Shown here one piece after another: positions 7,618 through 16,638 of a stretch of 64,000 nucleotides of DNA. A program made the translations under genes and the position numbers. The notes under the pieces are model-generated. The model searched no databases and was not told where the DNA came from. It saw only the letters and a program-made list of their open reading frames with translations. The stretch is from an uncultured Bacteroidales bacterium (GTDB lineage Bacteria > Bacteroidota > Bacteroidia > Bacteroidales > UBA932), in assembly GCA_934717185.1 (NCBI GenBank), contig CAKUYQ010000016.1, forward strand, positions 1 to 64,000, written 5' to 3'. Within the stretch, counting starts at the first letter, position 1. The number at the start of each line of letters is the position of its first letter.

Positions 7618-8829
7618 TTATGCATTGAAGTATTTCTCTATCTCAGAAATGATGTCCTCTGCAACACTCATTTTAGATTTAAGGTCAAATCTAAGGATCC
7701 CTCCGCCTCTCTTGATTATGCTTATCCTGTTGGTATCTGTGCCAAATCCTGCTCCACTGTCGTTAAGCGAATTAAGTACTATCATATTAAGATTCTTGCG
7801 CTCTAATTTATGGAGAGCATTCTCCTCCTCATTATCTGTTTCAAGAGCAAATCCAACAGAGAGCTGCCCCTCTTTTTTGTGCTTTCCAACCCATGCAGCT
7901 ATATCTGGATTTGATGTAAGTGCAAGAGTTGGGTTAACCTCTTTCTCCCTCTTTATTTTAGATGAATTGAATGATGCAGGTTTATAATCTGCAACGGCAG
8001 CGCAAAGAATTATTATATCGCTATTTAAAAGATTCTCTCTCACTCCGGCAAACATCTCGTCTGCACTCTCTACATCTATCACGTTAATGCCCGGAGTCTC
8101 TGTTTTTATGTTAACCGGCCCGCTTACCAATGTCACGTTGGCTCCACGTATGGCAGCCTGTTCAGCCAAAGCATACCCCATCTTTCCTGTAGAGTAGTTG
8201 CTTATGTAACGGACAGGATCTATCCTCTCTCTCGTGGGACCGGCAGTTATCAAAACCCTTTTTCCATTTAATGGAGAGTTACTTCTTGCAGCAAAAAGAG
8301 CTTTAACAGCATCTACAATCTTTTCCGGCTCCTCCATTCTCCCCTTACCGGACAGCCCACTTGCCAATTCACCGTTTTCCGGTTCAACTATCACAGCTCC
8401 ACGCTCCTTTAATATTTCAAGATTCCTGCATGTTGCAGGGTGAAGGAACATATCCATATCCATTGCAGGTGCAATCATAACAGGGCACCGTAAGGAGAGA
8501 TATGTAGTCAGTAACAGATTATCAGCAATTCCGGCAACCATCTTGCCAATTGTATTGGCAGAACATGGCGCAACAAGAAACAGATCTGCCCACAAGCCAA
8601 GACTTACGTGAGAATTCCAGTCTCCATTTTCGCAGTTGTAGAAATCAACTAAAATTGGATTTTTGCTCAATGTGGCAAGTGTTAGAGGGGTAATAAACTC
8701 CTTGGCCATCTTGGTCATAATAACTTTAACCTCGGCCCCCTCTTTAACAAGCATTCTAACAAGAAGAGCCGCCTTGTAGGCGGCAATGCTTCCTGTAACT
8801 CCTATAAGTATATGTTTCCCTTTCAACAC
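7618..8829 (-). CDS. coaBC: Bifunctional CoaBC
   Basis: The 403-residue protein joins phosphopantothenoylcysteine decarboxylase (N-terminal, flavin dependent) to phosphopantothenate-cysteine ligase (C-terminal), two steps of coenzyme A synthesis. The flavoprotein start GVTGSIAAYK, the active-site His74 (WNSHVSL), and PAMDMDM are visible, then the ligase motifs ITAGPTRERIDPVRYISNYS and AAVADYKP. The position of the Escherichia coli decarboxylase cysteine (ACGDVGPGRM) is ASGLSGKGRM here. It sits between rpoZ and recN in the same operon, a common order in Bacteroidales. Confidence 0.95.
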   Translation of the reverse strand: MLKGKHILIGVTGSIAAYKAALLVRMLVKEGAEVKVIMTKMAKEFITPLTLATLSKNPILVDFYNCENGDWNSHVSLGLWADLFLVAPCSANTIGKMVAGIADNLLLTTYLSLRCPVMIAPAMDMDMFLHPATCRNLEILKERGAVIVEPENGELASGLSGKGRMEEPEKIVDAVKALFAARSNSPLNGKRVLITAGPTRERIDPVRYISNYSTGKMGYALAEQAAIRGANVTLVSGPVNIKTETPGINVIDVESADEMFAGVRENLLNSDIIILCAAVADYKPASFNSSKIKREKEVNPTLALTSNPDIAAWVGKHKKEGQLSVGFALETDNEEENALHKLERKNLNMIVLNSLNDSGAGFGTDTNRISIIKRGGGILRFDLKSKMSVAEDIISEIEKYFNA

Positions 8830-8844
8830 AATCCCAAAGAAAAA

Positions 8845-9162
8845 CTATGATTCTATCTTTCTGTAATAAATCTCATTGTTTTCAAACTCACTTATTGCAA
8901 CAAGAGTAGGTTTGGGTAACTTCTCGTAATGTTTTGAGATCTCAATCTGCTCCCTGTTCTCAAAGGTCTCCTCAAGGGTATCCGCAGAGTTTGAGAACTC
9001 CTCTAACTTTGCACTCAGCTCCTGTTTGATCTCTGCTGCAATCTGATTAGAACGTTTTGCAATAATCATAACAGTCTCGTAGATGTTTCCTGTTGGTTCT
9101 GCCAGATCAACAAGATTACGAGTAATTGTATTCATGGCAACATTCTTTTCTTTCTTTTCCAT
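8845..9162 (-). CDS. rpoZ: RNA polymerase omega subunit, Bacteroidota type
   Basis: The 105-residue protein carries features of the divergent Bacteroidota omega: the TGNIYETVMIIAKRSNQIA helix equivalent to the omega core, FENREQIEISKHYEKLPKPT, and a short IYYRK tail. Omega helps assemble and stabilise RNA polymerase through the beta-prime subunit. The placement between bamD (8 bases) and coaBC (15 bases) is the usual one in this group. A start at the internal Met10 is possible, but the first ATG gives good spacing after bamD. Confidence 0.88.
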   Translation of the reverse strand: MEKKEKNVAMNTITRNLVDLAEPTGNIYETVMIIAKRSNQIAAEIKQELSAKLEEFSNSADTLEETFENREQIEISKHYEKLPKPTLVAISEFENNEIYYRKIES

Positions 9163-9170
9163 CTTATATA

Positions 9171-9965
9171 TTAGTTCTTTAGATATTTTTGTACTTTTTC
9201 AAACAAATCCGTGAGTTCTTTCATGTGCTTTGACTCAGGAAATTCGCCCACAAAGTTATAATAATCATCGGAAAAATTCATATACCGCTCCTTTTGTTTT
9301 TCCGCAACGCTGTTTTCTGCATATTTATATGAGGCCATCGCAGTATAATAGAGCACCTCCTCCCTGTAAACATTGTCTGCATTCTCCTTTATCACATTTT
9401 TTAGGGCGGTGTGTGCAGCCAAGTAATCCTCCATTGTATAGTAGAGTTTAGCCCCCTCAAAACTCTTTTTGTCCAATCGCTCTTGCAGAGTCTTTAACAT
9501 CTCATTGCACTTTTCATAATATTCGCTTTGAGGATTGTCATACAGAAACTCCCCAATAACCACCATTGCTTTATGGGTAGGGGTTTGGTCCAATTCATAT
9601 CTGTACGTGCTGTTAAACAGACAGTTAATCCTTAAAAATTTGGCCTCTTCCGTAAACGGGCTTCTTGGGAACTCTGTTATGAACTTGTCAAAACTTGCCT
9701 CAGCTGCAATAAGGTCGCCATAGCGGTATTTGCTAAGACCGGTGTAGAAATTGACTGTGTCCTCAATTGGTGTGCCCTGAGACAAAAGAACAAGGTCCTC
9801 ATATATGTCAGATGCCTTTTTGAATTTCTTTTCGCTAAAAAACTTTTTTGCCGCTTCATATTTGTAATCCATGTCGTTACTCTTTCTCGCAGCCTCATAA
9901 TATCCGGCACAAGATGTTGTGAGGAGCAACGTTACAAAAAGAAGATAAGTTATAAATCTTTGCAT
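9171..9965 (-). CDS. bamD: Outer-membrane assembly lipoprotein BamD
   Basis: The 264-residue protein has a lipoprotein signal ending TTSC (Cys19) and then five tetratricopeptide-like helical repeats (for example FSEKKFKKASDIYEDLV, GDLIAAEASFDKFITEFPRSP), the fold of BamD/YfiO. It works with BamA, encoded elsewhere in this window, to insert beta-barrel proteins such as SusC into the outer membrane. It is the first gene of the six-gene operon. No exact -7 element was found just upstream. Confidence 0.92.
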   Translation of the reverse strand: MQRFITYLLFVTLLLTTSCAGYYEAARKSNDMDYKYEAAKKFFSEKKFKKASDIYEDLVLLSQGTPIEDTVNFYTGLSKYRYGDLIAAEASFDKFITEFPRSPFTEEAKFLRINCLFNSTYRYELDQTPTHKAMVVIGEFLYDNPQSEYYEKCNEMLKTLQERLDKKSFEGAKLYYTMEDYLAAHTALKNVIKENADNVYREEVLYYTAMASYKYAENSVAEKQKERYMNFSDDYYNFVGEFPESKHMKELTDLFEKVQKYLKN

Positions 9966-10013
9966 TTTTTTTCTTTTTAAAGATTATCTGTATTATATCT
10001 ATAAAGATCCTTT

Positions 10014-10949
10014 TTATGCGTTCTCAGAAAGAAATCTCTCTGCGTCCATTGCCGCACGGCATCCCGACCCTGCTGCAGCTATGGCCTGCCTGTATGTGGG
10101 GTCTTGAACATCACCGGCTGCAAATACCCCCGGAACATTGGTCTTTTGGGACTTGCCATCTGTAATGATATAACCCTCGGCGTTGGTGTTAATCCACTCC
10201 TTAAACAGTTCTGAGTTAGGATGGTGACCAATGGCAAGGAAGAACCCATGAATCTTTATCTCAAAATCATCACCTGTTTTATTGTTGTTGAGCAGGGCGC
10301 CGGTAACGCCAAACTCGTCTCCAAGTATCTCTTTGGTATTGCAGTTCCACAGAATCTCAATGTTAGGGGTCTTCATAACCCTCTCCTGCATGGCTTTTGA
10401 AGCTCTTAGAACATCCCTTCTTACAATGAGGTACACCTTGTTGCATAGGCCTGCAAGGTAGGTGGCCTCTTCACACGCGGTGTCACCACCTCCAACAACG
10501 GCAACATCCTTTTTCCTGTAGAAGAACCCATCGCATGTGGCACACGCAGATACACCTTCACCCCTGTATCTCTCCTCGGAAGGAAGACCAAGATATTTGG
10601 CCGTTGCGCCTGTTGCTATGATAATGGTCTCCGCCAACAGATTCTTCTGCCCGTCTACCTCAACTTTAAAAGGTCTGCTTCCAAGATCAACCTTTGTTAT
10701 AATACCAAATCGTACCTCTGTACCAAATCTCTCAGCCTGCTTCTTAAGGTCATCCATCAGCTCATTGCCGCTTATCCCTTGCGGATATCCGGGAAAATTG
10801 TCAATCTCTGTAGTCGTTGTAAGCTGGCCACCCGGCTGGATGCCCTCATATACCACAGGATTTAGATTTGCACGAGATGCATAAATTGCTGCGGTATAGC
10901 CTGCAGGACCGCTTCCAATAATCAGACATTTGATACTGTTATTATCCAT
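10014..10949 (-). CDS. trxB: Thioredoxin reductase
   Basis: The 311-residue flavoenzyme has the FAD motif GSGPAG (12-17), the redox-active CATC (136-139), the NADPH-binding GGGDTACEEA, and the C-terminal FAAGDVQD motif. It transfers electrons from NADPH to thioredoxin in the cytoplasm, the supply line for pathways that end in periplasmic TlpA-like proteins such as the one at the murI locus. Length is normal. It has a -7 element (TAACTTTG) directly upstream, so it is probably transcribed on its own. Confidence 0.96.
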   Translation of the reverse strand: MDNNSIKCLIIGSGPAGYTAAIYASRANLNPVVYEGIQPGGQLTTTTEIDNFPGYPQGISGNELMDDLKKQAERFGTEVRFGIITKVDLGSRPFKVEVDGQKNLLAETIIIATGATAKYLGLPSEERYRGEGVSACATCDGFFYRKKDVAVVGGGDTACEEATYLAGLCNKVYLIVRRDVLRASKAMQERVMKTPNIEILWNCNTKEILGDEFGVTGALLNNNKTGDDFEIKIHGFFLAIGHHPNSELFKEWINTNAEGYIITDGKSQKTNVPGVFAAGDVQDPTYRQAIAAAGSGCRAAMDAERFLSENA

Positions 10950-10966
10950 AGTAGAAAAATATTTGC

Positions 10967-10974
10967 AAAGTTAG
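10967..10974 (-). promoter_or_regulatory. -7 element of trxB (TAACTTTG)
   Basis: On the minus strand this is an exact TAnnTTTG box, 17 bases before the trxB ATG. A matching -33 box was not obvious. Confidence 0.55.
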
Positions 10975-10982
10975 TAAAATTT

Positions 10983-11942
10983 TTATCTCTTGTTTATTAA
11001 TTGTTCCTTAACGTAATACACTAAACGCAATCCCCATACGATTGCCATTGCCCCTATCCATCTCGATACCAAAAGGACATACCATATACCTCCTATGGCC
11101 GAGAGCAAAAACAGATCCTCAAAATTACTATGTGAGATACAGATGTGGTAATTGAGCAGATCTATATCCCTTTTGCCTATCTGTCCGCTTTTACTCTCAT
11201 CTATCATTACCGCAGCACCGTATGCCAAACCTAATGTATTGGCAACGATCCACAAGAATGCAGTTTTTGCCGGCAGACCGAAAAACCTTAACAGCGGCAT
11301 AAGGAGTTTTGCAAGCAATTTTATTACACCAAACTCGTTCATGAGTTTTTGGAGAATGCCCAAGATGTATATTAGCGTAACCATCTTAACTACAAGCCTG
11401 CCTGTTGAAAACAACCAGCTTTTGAGCATCTCTAAAAGAGTTTGCGTGCCCTCCGCATTTTCAATAAAATTCGTGCCACTATGGCCCGGCAACACCTTGT
11501 TGAGACAAAAAGCAAGGATAAAAGCCATTAAGGTTCTGCAGAGTGTGATACCAATTGCAGAGGAGCCGGTCTTTTTCTGCACGGCCGTCTCGGTAATCAT
11601 GTTGTGGGCGCACATTACCATAACACTTAAGATGGTAATTACCCTAACATCAAAATCAAAAGCTGCCATAACGGAGATGGCGGCATAGACATTTACAAAA
11701 TATCCGGTTACAAACGGAAGAGCTGCCTCTCCAGGCAATCCAATAAAATTGAATACCGGCGACAGAAACTTTGATATAAGAGGCAGTATGTTAAAATATT
11801 GCAGGAAAACAATCAACAAAGAGACAATAACAGTAAGGCGCACTATCCAAATGCAGGTTTTGGTTGTATTTGGAAGCACCTCTTTAATGGAACGTATAAC
11901 TCTTTGCTTTACAGACTCTTCATTTGAGCTTTTGCAGTTCAT
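10983..11942 (-). CDS. Inner-membrane protein with two nucleoside-recognition (Gate) domains
   Basis: The 319-residue protein is highly hydrophobic, with about eight membrane segments in two similar halves, each resembling the Gate domain (SpmA/SpmB and the core of nucleoside transporters). The first half includes GLPGEAALPFVTGYFVN, the second FGLPAKTAFLWIVANTLG, a conserved GLP-(A/G)-x-x-A repeat. A soluble N terminus of about 30 residues is charged. Substrate is unknown; the Gate family is associated with export of small molecules or ions. It has its own promoter and no functional partner next to it. Confidence 0.75.
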   Translation of the reverse strand: MNCKSSNEESVKQRVIRSIKEVLPNTTKTCIWIVRLTVIVSLLIVFLQYFNILPLISKFLSPVFNFIGLPGEAALPFVTGYFVNVYAAISVMAAFDFDVRVITILSVMVMCAHNMITETAVQKKTGSSAIGITLCRTLMAFILAFCLNKVLPGHSGTNFIENAEGTQTLLEMLKSWLFSTGRLVVKMVTLIYILGILQKLMNEFGVIKLLAKLLMPLLRFFGLPAKTAFLWIVANTLGLAYGAAVMIDESKSGQIGKRDIDLLNYHICISHSNFEDLFLLSAIGGIWYVLLVSRWIGAMAIVWGLRLVYYVKEQLINKR

Positions 11943-11971
11943 TATCTATTTTGGCTTAAAAACAATGCCTG

Positions 11972-12000
11972 CAAAGGTAATTAATTTGGTAACCTTCAAA
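11972..12000 (-). promoter_or_regulatory. Promoter of the Gate-domain gene (TTTG-N17-TACCTTTG)
   Basis: On the minus strand, TTTG at 11997-12000 and TACCTTTG at 11972-11979 are 17 bases apart and lie 30 bases before the ATG. Confidence 0.6.
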
Positions 12001-12035
12001 AAATAACCTGAGGCAACTTATTTTTTTCATGTTAC

Positions 12036-13412
12036 TTAGAACGAGAATCTAAGTCCGGCATCGAATGTAACGGAAAAGTCCTTGTCTGAATAGTAGTTCT
12101 GTACTGTAAAGTTATTGAACTTGGTAAGCTCTTCGTTATCTGACAGCATAAAACTTACTCCGGGCTGTACAAAAATTCCAACATTCCTGCTCAGCTTCCC
12201 AAGAAAGCCTGCCTGCAGATTTAAAGAGGATTCAAACTGGCCTATACCAAAACTCTCATGGCCTATACTTGCGCTTATGCACTTGTTTATATTGCAGCCT
12301 GCTCCAAGATAAAGCCCTGCAGCCTTGCCATTTACAAAATACCAGTTAAGATTTACAGGCACCCCTATGTAATGTAGCTTCTGGCTTATTTTCTCGTTAT
12401 TTTTCTTTATATCAGACCGCAGATATGAGTAAGAAAGCCCTGTTTCAAAATAAAGATTCTTGGATACCTTTACAGCTACGGTAACCCCAAACTTAAGTGG
12501 AAGTTTATGATTGTAGCTACCACCCCTCAGGTCTATCTTATTCTCCCTAATACCCGTTACATGGCTCAAGTTCTTTTCTGTGGTGGAGAAAGCACCTTTA
12601 TCAAATTTCCCCAAATCTTTATTTTCGACCCTGTTAACCCCTTGGTTAATATCATACAGAAAATTAGGGGAAGATTCCATGTCCTGGAGGCTTTTAATAT
12701 CATCATCATAACCACTCTCTAAAAACATCCCTCCACCGGCCGCATTTCCGGCATTAAGGGCAATTGAAACCCCTTTTTCTTCCCGATAAATCTTTCCCTT
12801 TCTGCCTTTCCTGCCATTTTCCGCCACTGCTTTATCCCACTCCTTTTGATCTGAGAATGTTAGATTAACAACATTGTTAACCACATCCGCATTTGATTTC
12901 TCCTCCTCTGCACTGTTCTCTATTACAGTACTTTCCATTGCTATACTCTCAGTTTTGGTATTTTCTGTTAAAGCAACCTCTGTAATGGCATTTTCTGCAG
13001 ATGCACTCTTTTCAGTTACAGCATTTTCTAATGCGGGGTTGTCAGTTACCTCAACTTCCTTATACCCATTATCTGCTACATTTTTAGTTCTCTGCCCAGG
13101 CAGACTGTTTTGGGCAATATAGTATGGAGCAGAGGTTTTTTTTACAACTGCAATCATATCTGTACTACTGTTTGCTTTAAAATTGCCAACAAACTCCCTG
13201 TTTATGTATATAGTAGGTAAAAGAAGCAGAACGATTGCAGCCGCAGCGCAGTAACTTATCAACTTTATCACTTTTGCACGCTTTCTCCTCATTATGCTGT
13301 TCATAACAGCGCCAAAACCATCCGCAGGCAACTCAGTCTCTATACTGTTTACCTTGTTCTTTATCTCTTCAATCCACTCTTCATGAAGATTATTTTTATC
13401 TAACGGTTTCAT
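12036..13412 (-). CDS. Dual-membrane anti-sigma factor (Dma-like) with outer-membrane beta-barrel
   Basis: The 458-residue protein has an N-terminal cytoplasmic segment of about 45 residues ending in a basic RRKRAK, one membrane helix (about 48-69), a long low-complexity linker rich in TE, EN and SA repeats (about 100-175), and a C-terminal domain of alternating strands that ends in the outer-membrane signature LRFSF. This is the layout of the dual-membrane-spanning anti-sigma factors described in Bacteroides: one chain that binds a sigma factor inside and ends as a beta-barrel in the outer membrane. The gene starts 4 bases after the ECF sigma gene. An ATG 16 codons upstream lies inside the sigma gene and is less likely. 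What it senses is unknown. Confidence 0.8.
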   Translation of the reverse strand: MKPLDKNNLHEEWIEEIKNKVNSIETELPADGFGAVMNSIMRRKRAKVIKLISYCAAAAIVLLLLPTIYINREFVGNFKANSSTDMIAVVKKTSAPYYIAQNSLPGQRTKNVADNGYKEVEVTDNPALENAVTEKSASAENAITEVALTENTKTESIAMESTVIENSAEEEKSNADVVNNVVNLTFSDQKEWDKAVAENGRKGRKGKIYREEKGVSIALNAGNAAGGGMFLESGYDDDIKSLQDMESSPNFLYDINQGVNRVENKDLGKFDKGAFSTTEKNLSHVTGIRENKIDLRGGSYNHKLPLKFGVTVAVKVSKNLYFETGLSYSYLRSDIKKNNEKISQKLHYIGVPVNLNWYFVNGKAAGLYLGAGCNINKCISASIGHESFGIGQFESSLNLQAGFLGKLSRNVGIFVQPGVSFMLSDNEELTKFNNFTVQNYYSDKDFSVTFDAGLRFSF

Positions 13413-13416
13413 CCTG

Positions 13417-13974
13417 CTATCTGTTTTGCATTTGTAAATAATCGTTAACCATTTTTGCAAGTGAACTCTTTGCTCTTGCCAATTGGGAAGATGAACTTCT
13501 CTCGTTTATTCCCAACTTTTGTGCTATTTCCTTATGAGACAAATTCTCAAATACATAGAGGTTGAACACTGTTCTATATCCAACCGGCAGCCTGCCAATA
13601 AACTTTAAAAGCACATCATTCGGAACAGTAGACAATGACTCTGCATTAGGAGGATCCTCCTCAACATAATATTTGGCTTCGTTGAGGTCTGTCATAGCCA
13701 ACTTCCGCTCCCTAAGATACTGGATAGATACATTTGCCGTGAGCTTGCACATCCAGGCCTTGAGAGAACCTTTCCCTCTCCATCTGAATTTGTCAAACGA
13801 TGAAAAAATCTTTATAAAACTATCATGAAGAATATCCTCTGCAAGCTCCCTCTCCCCAAGGTAACGTAGGGCAACGACAAACAGCACCGGAGCATAACTC
13901 CGGTATAACTCCGCCATAGCCGTTTTATTGCCGTTTTTGCACTCTTCAACGATAGTTTCCTCTTGCATTGTCAA
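13417..13974 (-). CDS. ECF-type RNA polymerase sigma factor
   Basis: The 185-residue protein has region 2 (AMAELYRSYAPVLFVVALRYLG, AEDILHDSFIKIF, ending FRWRGKGSLKAW) and region 4 (LPVGYRTVFNLYVFENLSHKEIAQKLGI with the helix-turn-helix), joined by an acidic linker. It has no other domain. The four-base gap to the anti-sigma/beta-barrel gene and shared direction indicate a signalling pair in which the partner holds the sigma factor at the membrane until an envelope signal arrives. Targets are unknown; a self-regulated promoter would be expected, but none was identified. Confidence 0.93.
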   Translation of the reverse strand: MTMQEETIVEECKNGNKTAMAELYRSYAPVLFVVALRYLGERELAEDILHDSFIKIFSSFDKFRWRGKGSLKAWMCKLTANVSIQYLRERKLAMTDLNEAKYYVEEDPPNAESLSTVPNDVLLKFIGRLPVGYRTVFNLYVFENLSHKEIAQKLGINERSSSSQLARAKSSLAKMVNDYLQMQNR

Positions 13975-14027
13975 GCCTCATTCGCAATTAAAACGCAAAA
14001 AATAGAAAATACTGCTTACTAATCAGA

Positions 14028-15584
14028 TTAATTTTCTACAGAAATTGTAAAATCTTTATTGTACACGATATTCTTTGTTCCGGTGTTAAAGAATCCTGCA
14101 TAATATCCAAAGTTGCTTTTGATTACAAAATTGGATTGAAACGCATTGTAGTCCCCATGCAGTCTTGCATAAGCCATATAGAATATGATATCGTATCCCT
14201 GAAAGGCGTATGGAGTAGGATATGTATTGTACAGAGCCTTATACCTCTCTACAAAAGACTTTGTCTGCGGATTGTCATAATCTACATAGTATGGCAGGGA
14301 GAGGTGCAGGTTAAGCTGATGCAGCTGGTAGATATCCAAGACCTCAAAATTTTTCCATTTAGGCATCCCAAACAACATTATAGGTCTCTCCTCTGTATTA
14401 AGAAGTGACAGATTTCTAATGGCATCGCTTACAAAAGCCTCATTGTTAGACGGTACTATTACTATATTCATAATACGGTCTCTAAGAAGATTCTTTATTC
14501 TGCCCTCTACGGCCCTCCCCTCCAAAATATTGTAATGAAGCGAGCTGTAGCCTATATGCCTTTCGCTCAAACCTTTTGCAATGCTGTTCACATACAGCGA
14601 ATCTGTATTGCCGCTTTCGTATATTATGACAACATTGGCAAAACTTCTGCTAAACTTGTCTGCGATATTATCAACTATTGAGTTGAGCTGGTGTTTAAGA
14701 TCTGTGGGTATCTGTACAAATCTGTTGTAATGTGCGGCTAAAGAGGCTGCATTATGGTCCATAGGAGAAACCAAGATGGTTCGGCCCTCAATGTATGGAT
14801 GAATTGTCTCCAATTCGGCTTTTTTAACCGGGCCTATAACAATATCTTTTGCAGAAAACCTGCCGCTCTGCCCTATATCATCTATAGAGTTATAATCTCT
14901 CTGGTCTATTACATCCAATGAGACATCTACACCAAGAGAGGAGAGTGAATCCAATGCAAGGAGCGAACCAGCATAGAAGTCCATGAAGTTTGAGTTGAGA
15001 TTGGCTGTGTCATTAGAATTGAATGGGAGAATTAGAGCGATATCTGTTTTTCTACCATACAGATCCGTTGTAAGGTTCTCATTGGTAAAAAACTGATCAG
15101 CTGTTGCGTTAACATTCTCCGTTTCATTCAAGGCTGTGCTATCTGCATGCAATTCCGTCTCATTATCATTTTTTACCTCATTGCTACTCTCTTTGCTCTC
15201 GGCCTCTTCATTAGATCTTCTCAGTGCGAGAGCTATGCGCTCCTGTCTCGACAATCTCCTTTTCCTCTTGGACTCCTGCTTGCCGCTGCTCTTTTCATCA
15301 ACGTTACCGCTTTGGTTGCTGCTTTGAGACAATTTGTCGGGAATATAAAGAATCATACCTGTCTTTAAGCCGTTGCCTAACACAGGGTTATTCTCTACAA
15401 TCTCCTTTATGGAAACGTTATACGCCTTGGAGATAGAGTAGAGAGTCTCGCTTTGCTGCACATTGTGGACATATACAACAACTCCATCTTTCTTTATCTT
15501 GTCTTGCGCTATTTTCACATTGGTCTGGGCAGGTGCCGCGATTGTAACGGCAAGTATAATTGCCAAGGCATATAAACGTCTCAT
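14028..15584 (-). CDS. LysM and periplasmic-binding-fold protein
   Basis: The 518-residue protein has a signal peptide (cleavage near PAQ20), a LysM domain at about 37-82 (ETLYSISKAYNVSIKEIVENNP), a charged linker rich in Ser, Lys and Glu (about 90-150), and a type 1 periplasmic-binding-protein fold (IALILPFNSND onward, with IVIGPVKKAELE and a PYAFQGYDIIFYMAY end). The LysM part should bind peptidoglycan; the second domain may bind a small ligand but is not next to any ABC transporter. This architecture is recurrent in Bacteroidota. It lies 53 bases upstream of the sigma factor in the same direction. Confidence 0.85.
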   Translation of the reverse strand: MRRLYALAIILAVTIAAPAQTNVKIAQDKIKKDGVVVYVHNVQQSETLYSISKAYNVSIKEIVENNPVLGNGLKTGMILYIPDKLSQSSNQSGNVDEKSSGKQESKRKRRLSRQERIALALRRSNEEAESKESSNEVKNDNETELHADSTALNETENVNATADQFFTNENLTTDLYGRKTDIALILPFNSNDTANLNSNFMDFYAGSLLALDSLSSLGVDVSLDVIDQRDYNSIDDIGQSGRFSAKDIVIGPVKKAELETIHPYIEGRTILVSPMDHNAASLAAHYNRFVQIPTDLKHQLNSIVDNIADKFSRSFANVVIIYESGNTDSLYVNSIAKGLSERHIGYSSLHYNILEGRAVEGRIKNLLRDRIMNIVIVPSNNEAFVSDAIRNLSLLNTEERPIMLFGMPKWKNFEVLDIYQLHQLNLHLSLPYYVDYDNPQTKSFVERYKALYNTYPTPYAFQGYDIIFYMAYARLHGDYNAFQSNFVIKSNFGYYAGFFNTGTKNIVYNKDFTISVEN

Positions 15585-15604
15585 AATAAGTGTACTATAT
15601 TAAA

Positions 15605-16558
15605 TTACATAAGTCTTGCGAGCATGTTCTTCACATTTGTTTCAATACGCTCGTAAACATTGTTGTTGTATGGAGCCTTCTTGAACTCCTCACCTGTAAT
15701 ATGCTCGTAAAGCTCTATATATCTGTTTGAAATAGACTCAACTATCTCGTCTGTCATCTCGGGAACCTTCTGCCCGGGTTGTCCGCTGAATCCGTTGTCC
15801 ATAAGCCATTCGCGAACAAACTCCTTGGACAACTGCCTCTGCGGCTCCCCTTTGGCAAATCTCTCCTCGTACCCGTCCGAGTAGAAATATCGGCTGCTGT
15901 CCGGAGTGTGAATCTCATCAATAAGATAGATCTCTCCATCCTTCAAGCCAAACTCATATTTTGTATCTACAAGAATCAATCCCCTTTTGGCGGCAATCTC
16001 TGTGCCTCTCTTGAACAGGGCCAGCGAAATCTCCTCCAACTTCTCATAAACATCCTTTGCAACTATCCCCTTTGCAATAATCTCCTCCTTGGAAATATCC
16101 TGGTCATGCCCGCCAATCTCGGCCTTTGTAGTAGGGGTGATTATAGGGTGGGCAAACCTCTCGTGCTCTCTCATTCCATCCGGAACAGGCACTCCGCAAA
16201 TCTCTCTTGCTCCGCTCTTGTATGTTCTCCAAGAACTTCCTGTAAGATAACCTCTTACAATCATCTCAACAGGCAGGCTTTCACATCTGTGTCCAACAGT
16301 AACCATAGGATCCGGTGATGCAATCTTCCAGTTCTTTACAATATCCTGCGTATCATCCAAAAATTTTGAAGCTATCTGGTTCAATACCTGTCCCTTGTAT
16401 GGAATCCCCTTTGGCAGTACAACGTCAAAGGCAGATATTCTGTCTGTGGCAACCATAACCATCAGCTTGTTGTCAATTGTATAGACATCCCTCACCTTTC
16501 CAACATATTTGGAGGTCTGTTTGGAAAAATCAAATTCTGTAGATGTAATGGATTTCAT
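15605..16558 (-). CDS. purC: SAICAR synthetase
   Basis: The 317-residue enzyme condenses CAIR with aspartate in purine biosynthesis. It shows YVGKVRDVYTID near the N terminus, VATDRISAFDVVLP, EMIVRGYLTGSSW, and LILVDTKYEFG followed by DEIHTPDSSRYF. The length matches the long form with a C-terminal helical tail rather than the short E. coli type. No other purine gene is near. The gap of 20 bases to the LysM gene suggests they could be co-transcribed. Confidence 0.95.
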   Translation of the reverse strand: MKSITSTEFDFSKQTSKYVGKVRDVYTIDNKLMVMVATDRISAFDVVLPKGIPYKGQVLNQIASKFLDDTQDIVKNWKIASPDPMVTVGHRCESLPVEMIVRGYLTGSSWRTYKSGAREICGVPVPDGMREHERFAHPIITPTTKAEIGGHDQDISKEEIIAKGIVAKDVYEKLEEISLALFKRGTEIAAKRGLILVDTKYEFGLKDGEIYLIDEIHTPDSSRYFYSDGYEERFAKGEPQRQLSKEFVREWLMDNGFSGQPGQKVPEMTDEIVESISNRYIELYEHITGEEFKKAPYNNNVYERIETNVKNMLARLM

Positions 16559-16638
16559 ATTATTATTTTTTAACGCTTACTAAAAATTAAACAAATTCTA
16601 TAAATGTCCCGCTTCTGTCCCCCTCTTGTCTTTTCCTA

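Noticed and set aside
7618..8829. Loss of the E. coli CoaC active-site cysteine in CoaBC
   Set aside because: The local sequence is ASGLSGKGRM in place of ACGDVGPGRM. I believe similar variants occur in this group and all other motifs are intact, so I do not treat it as inactivation without an alignment.
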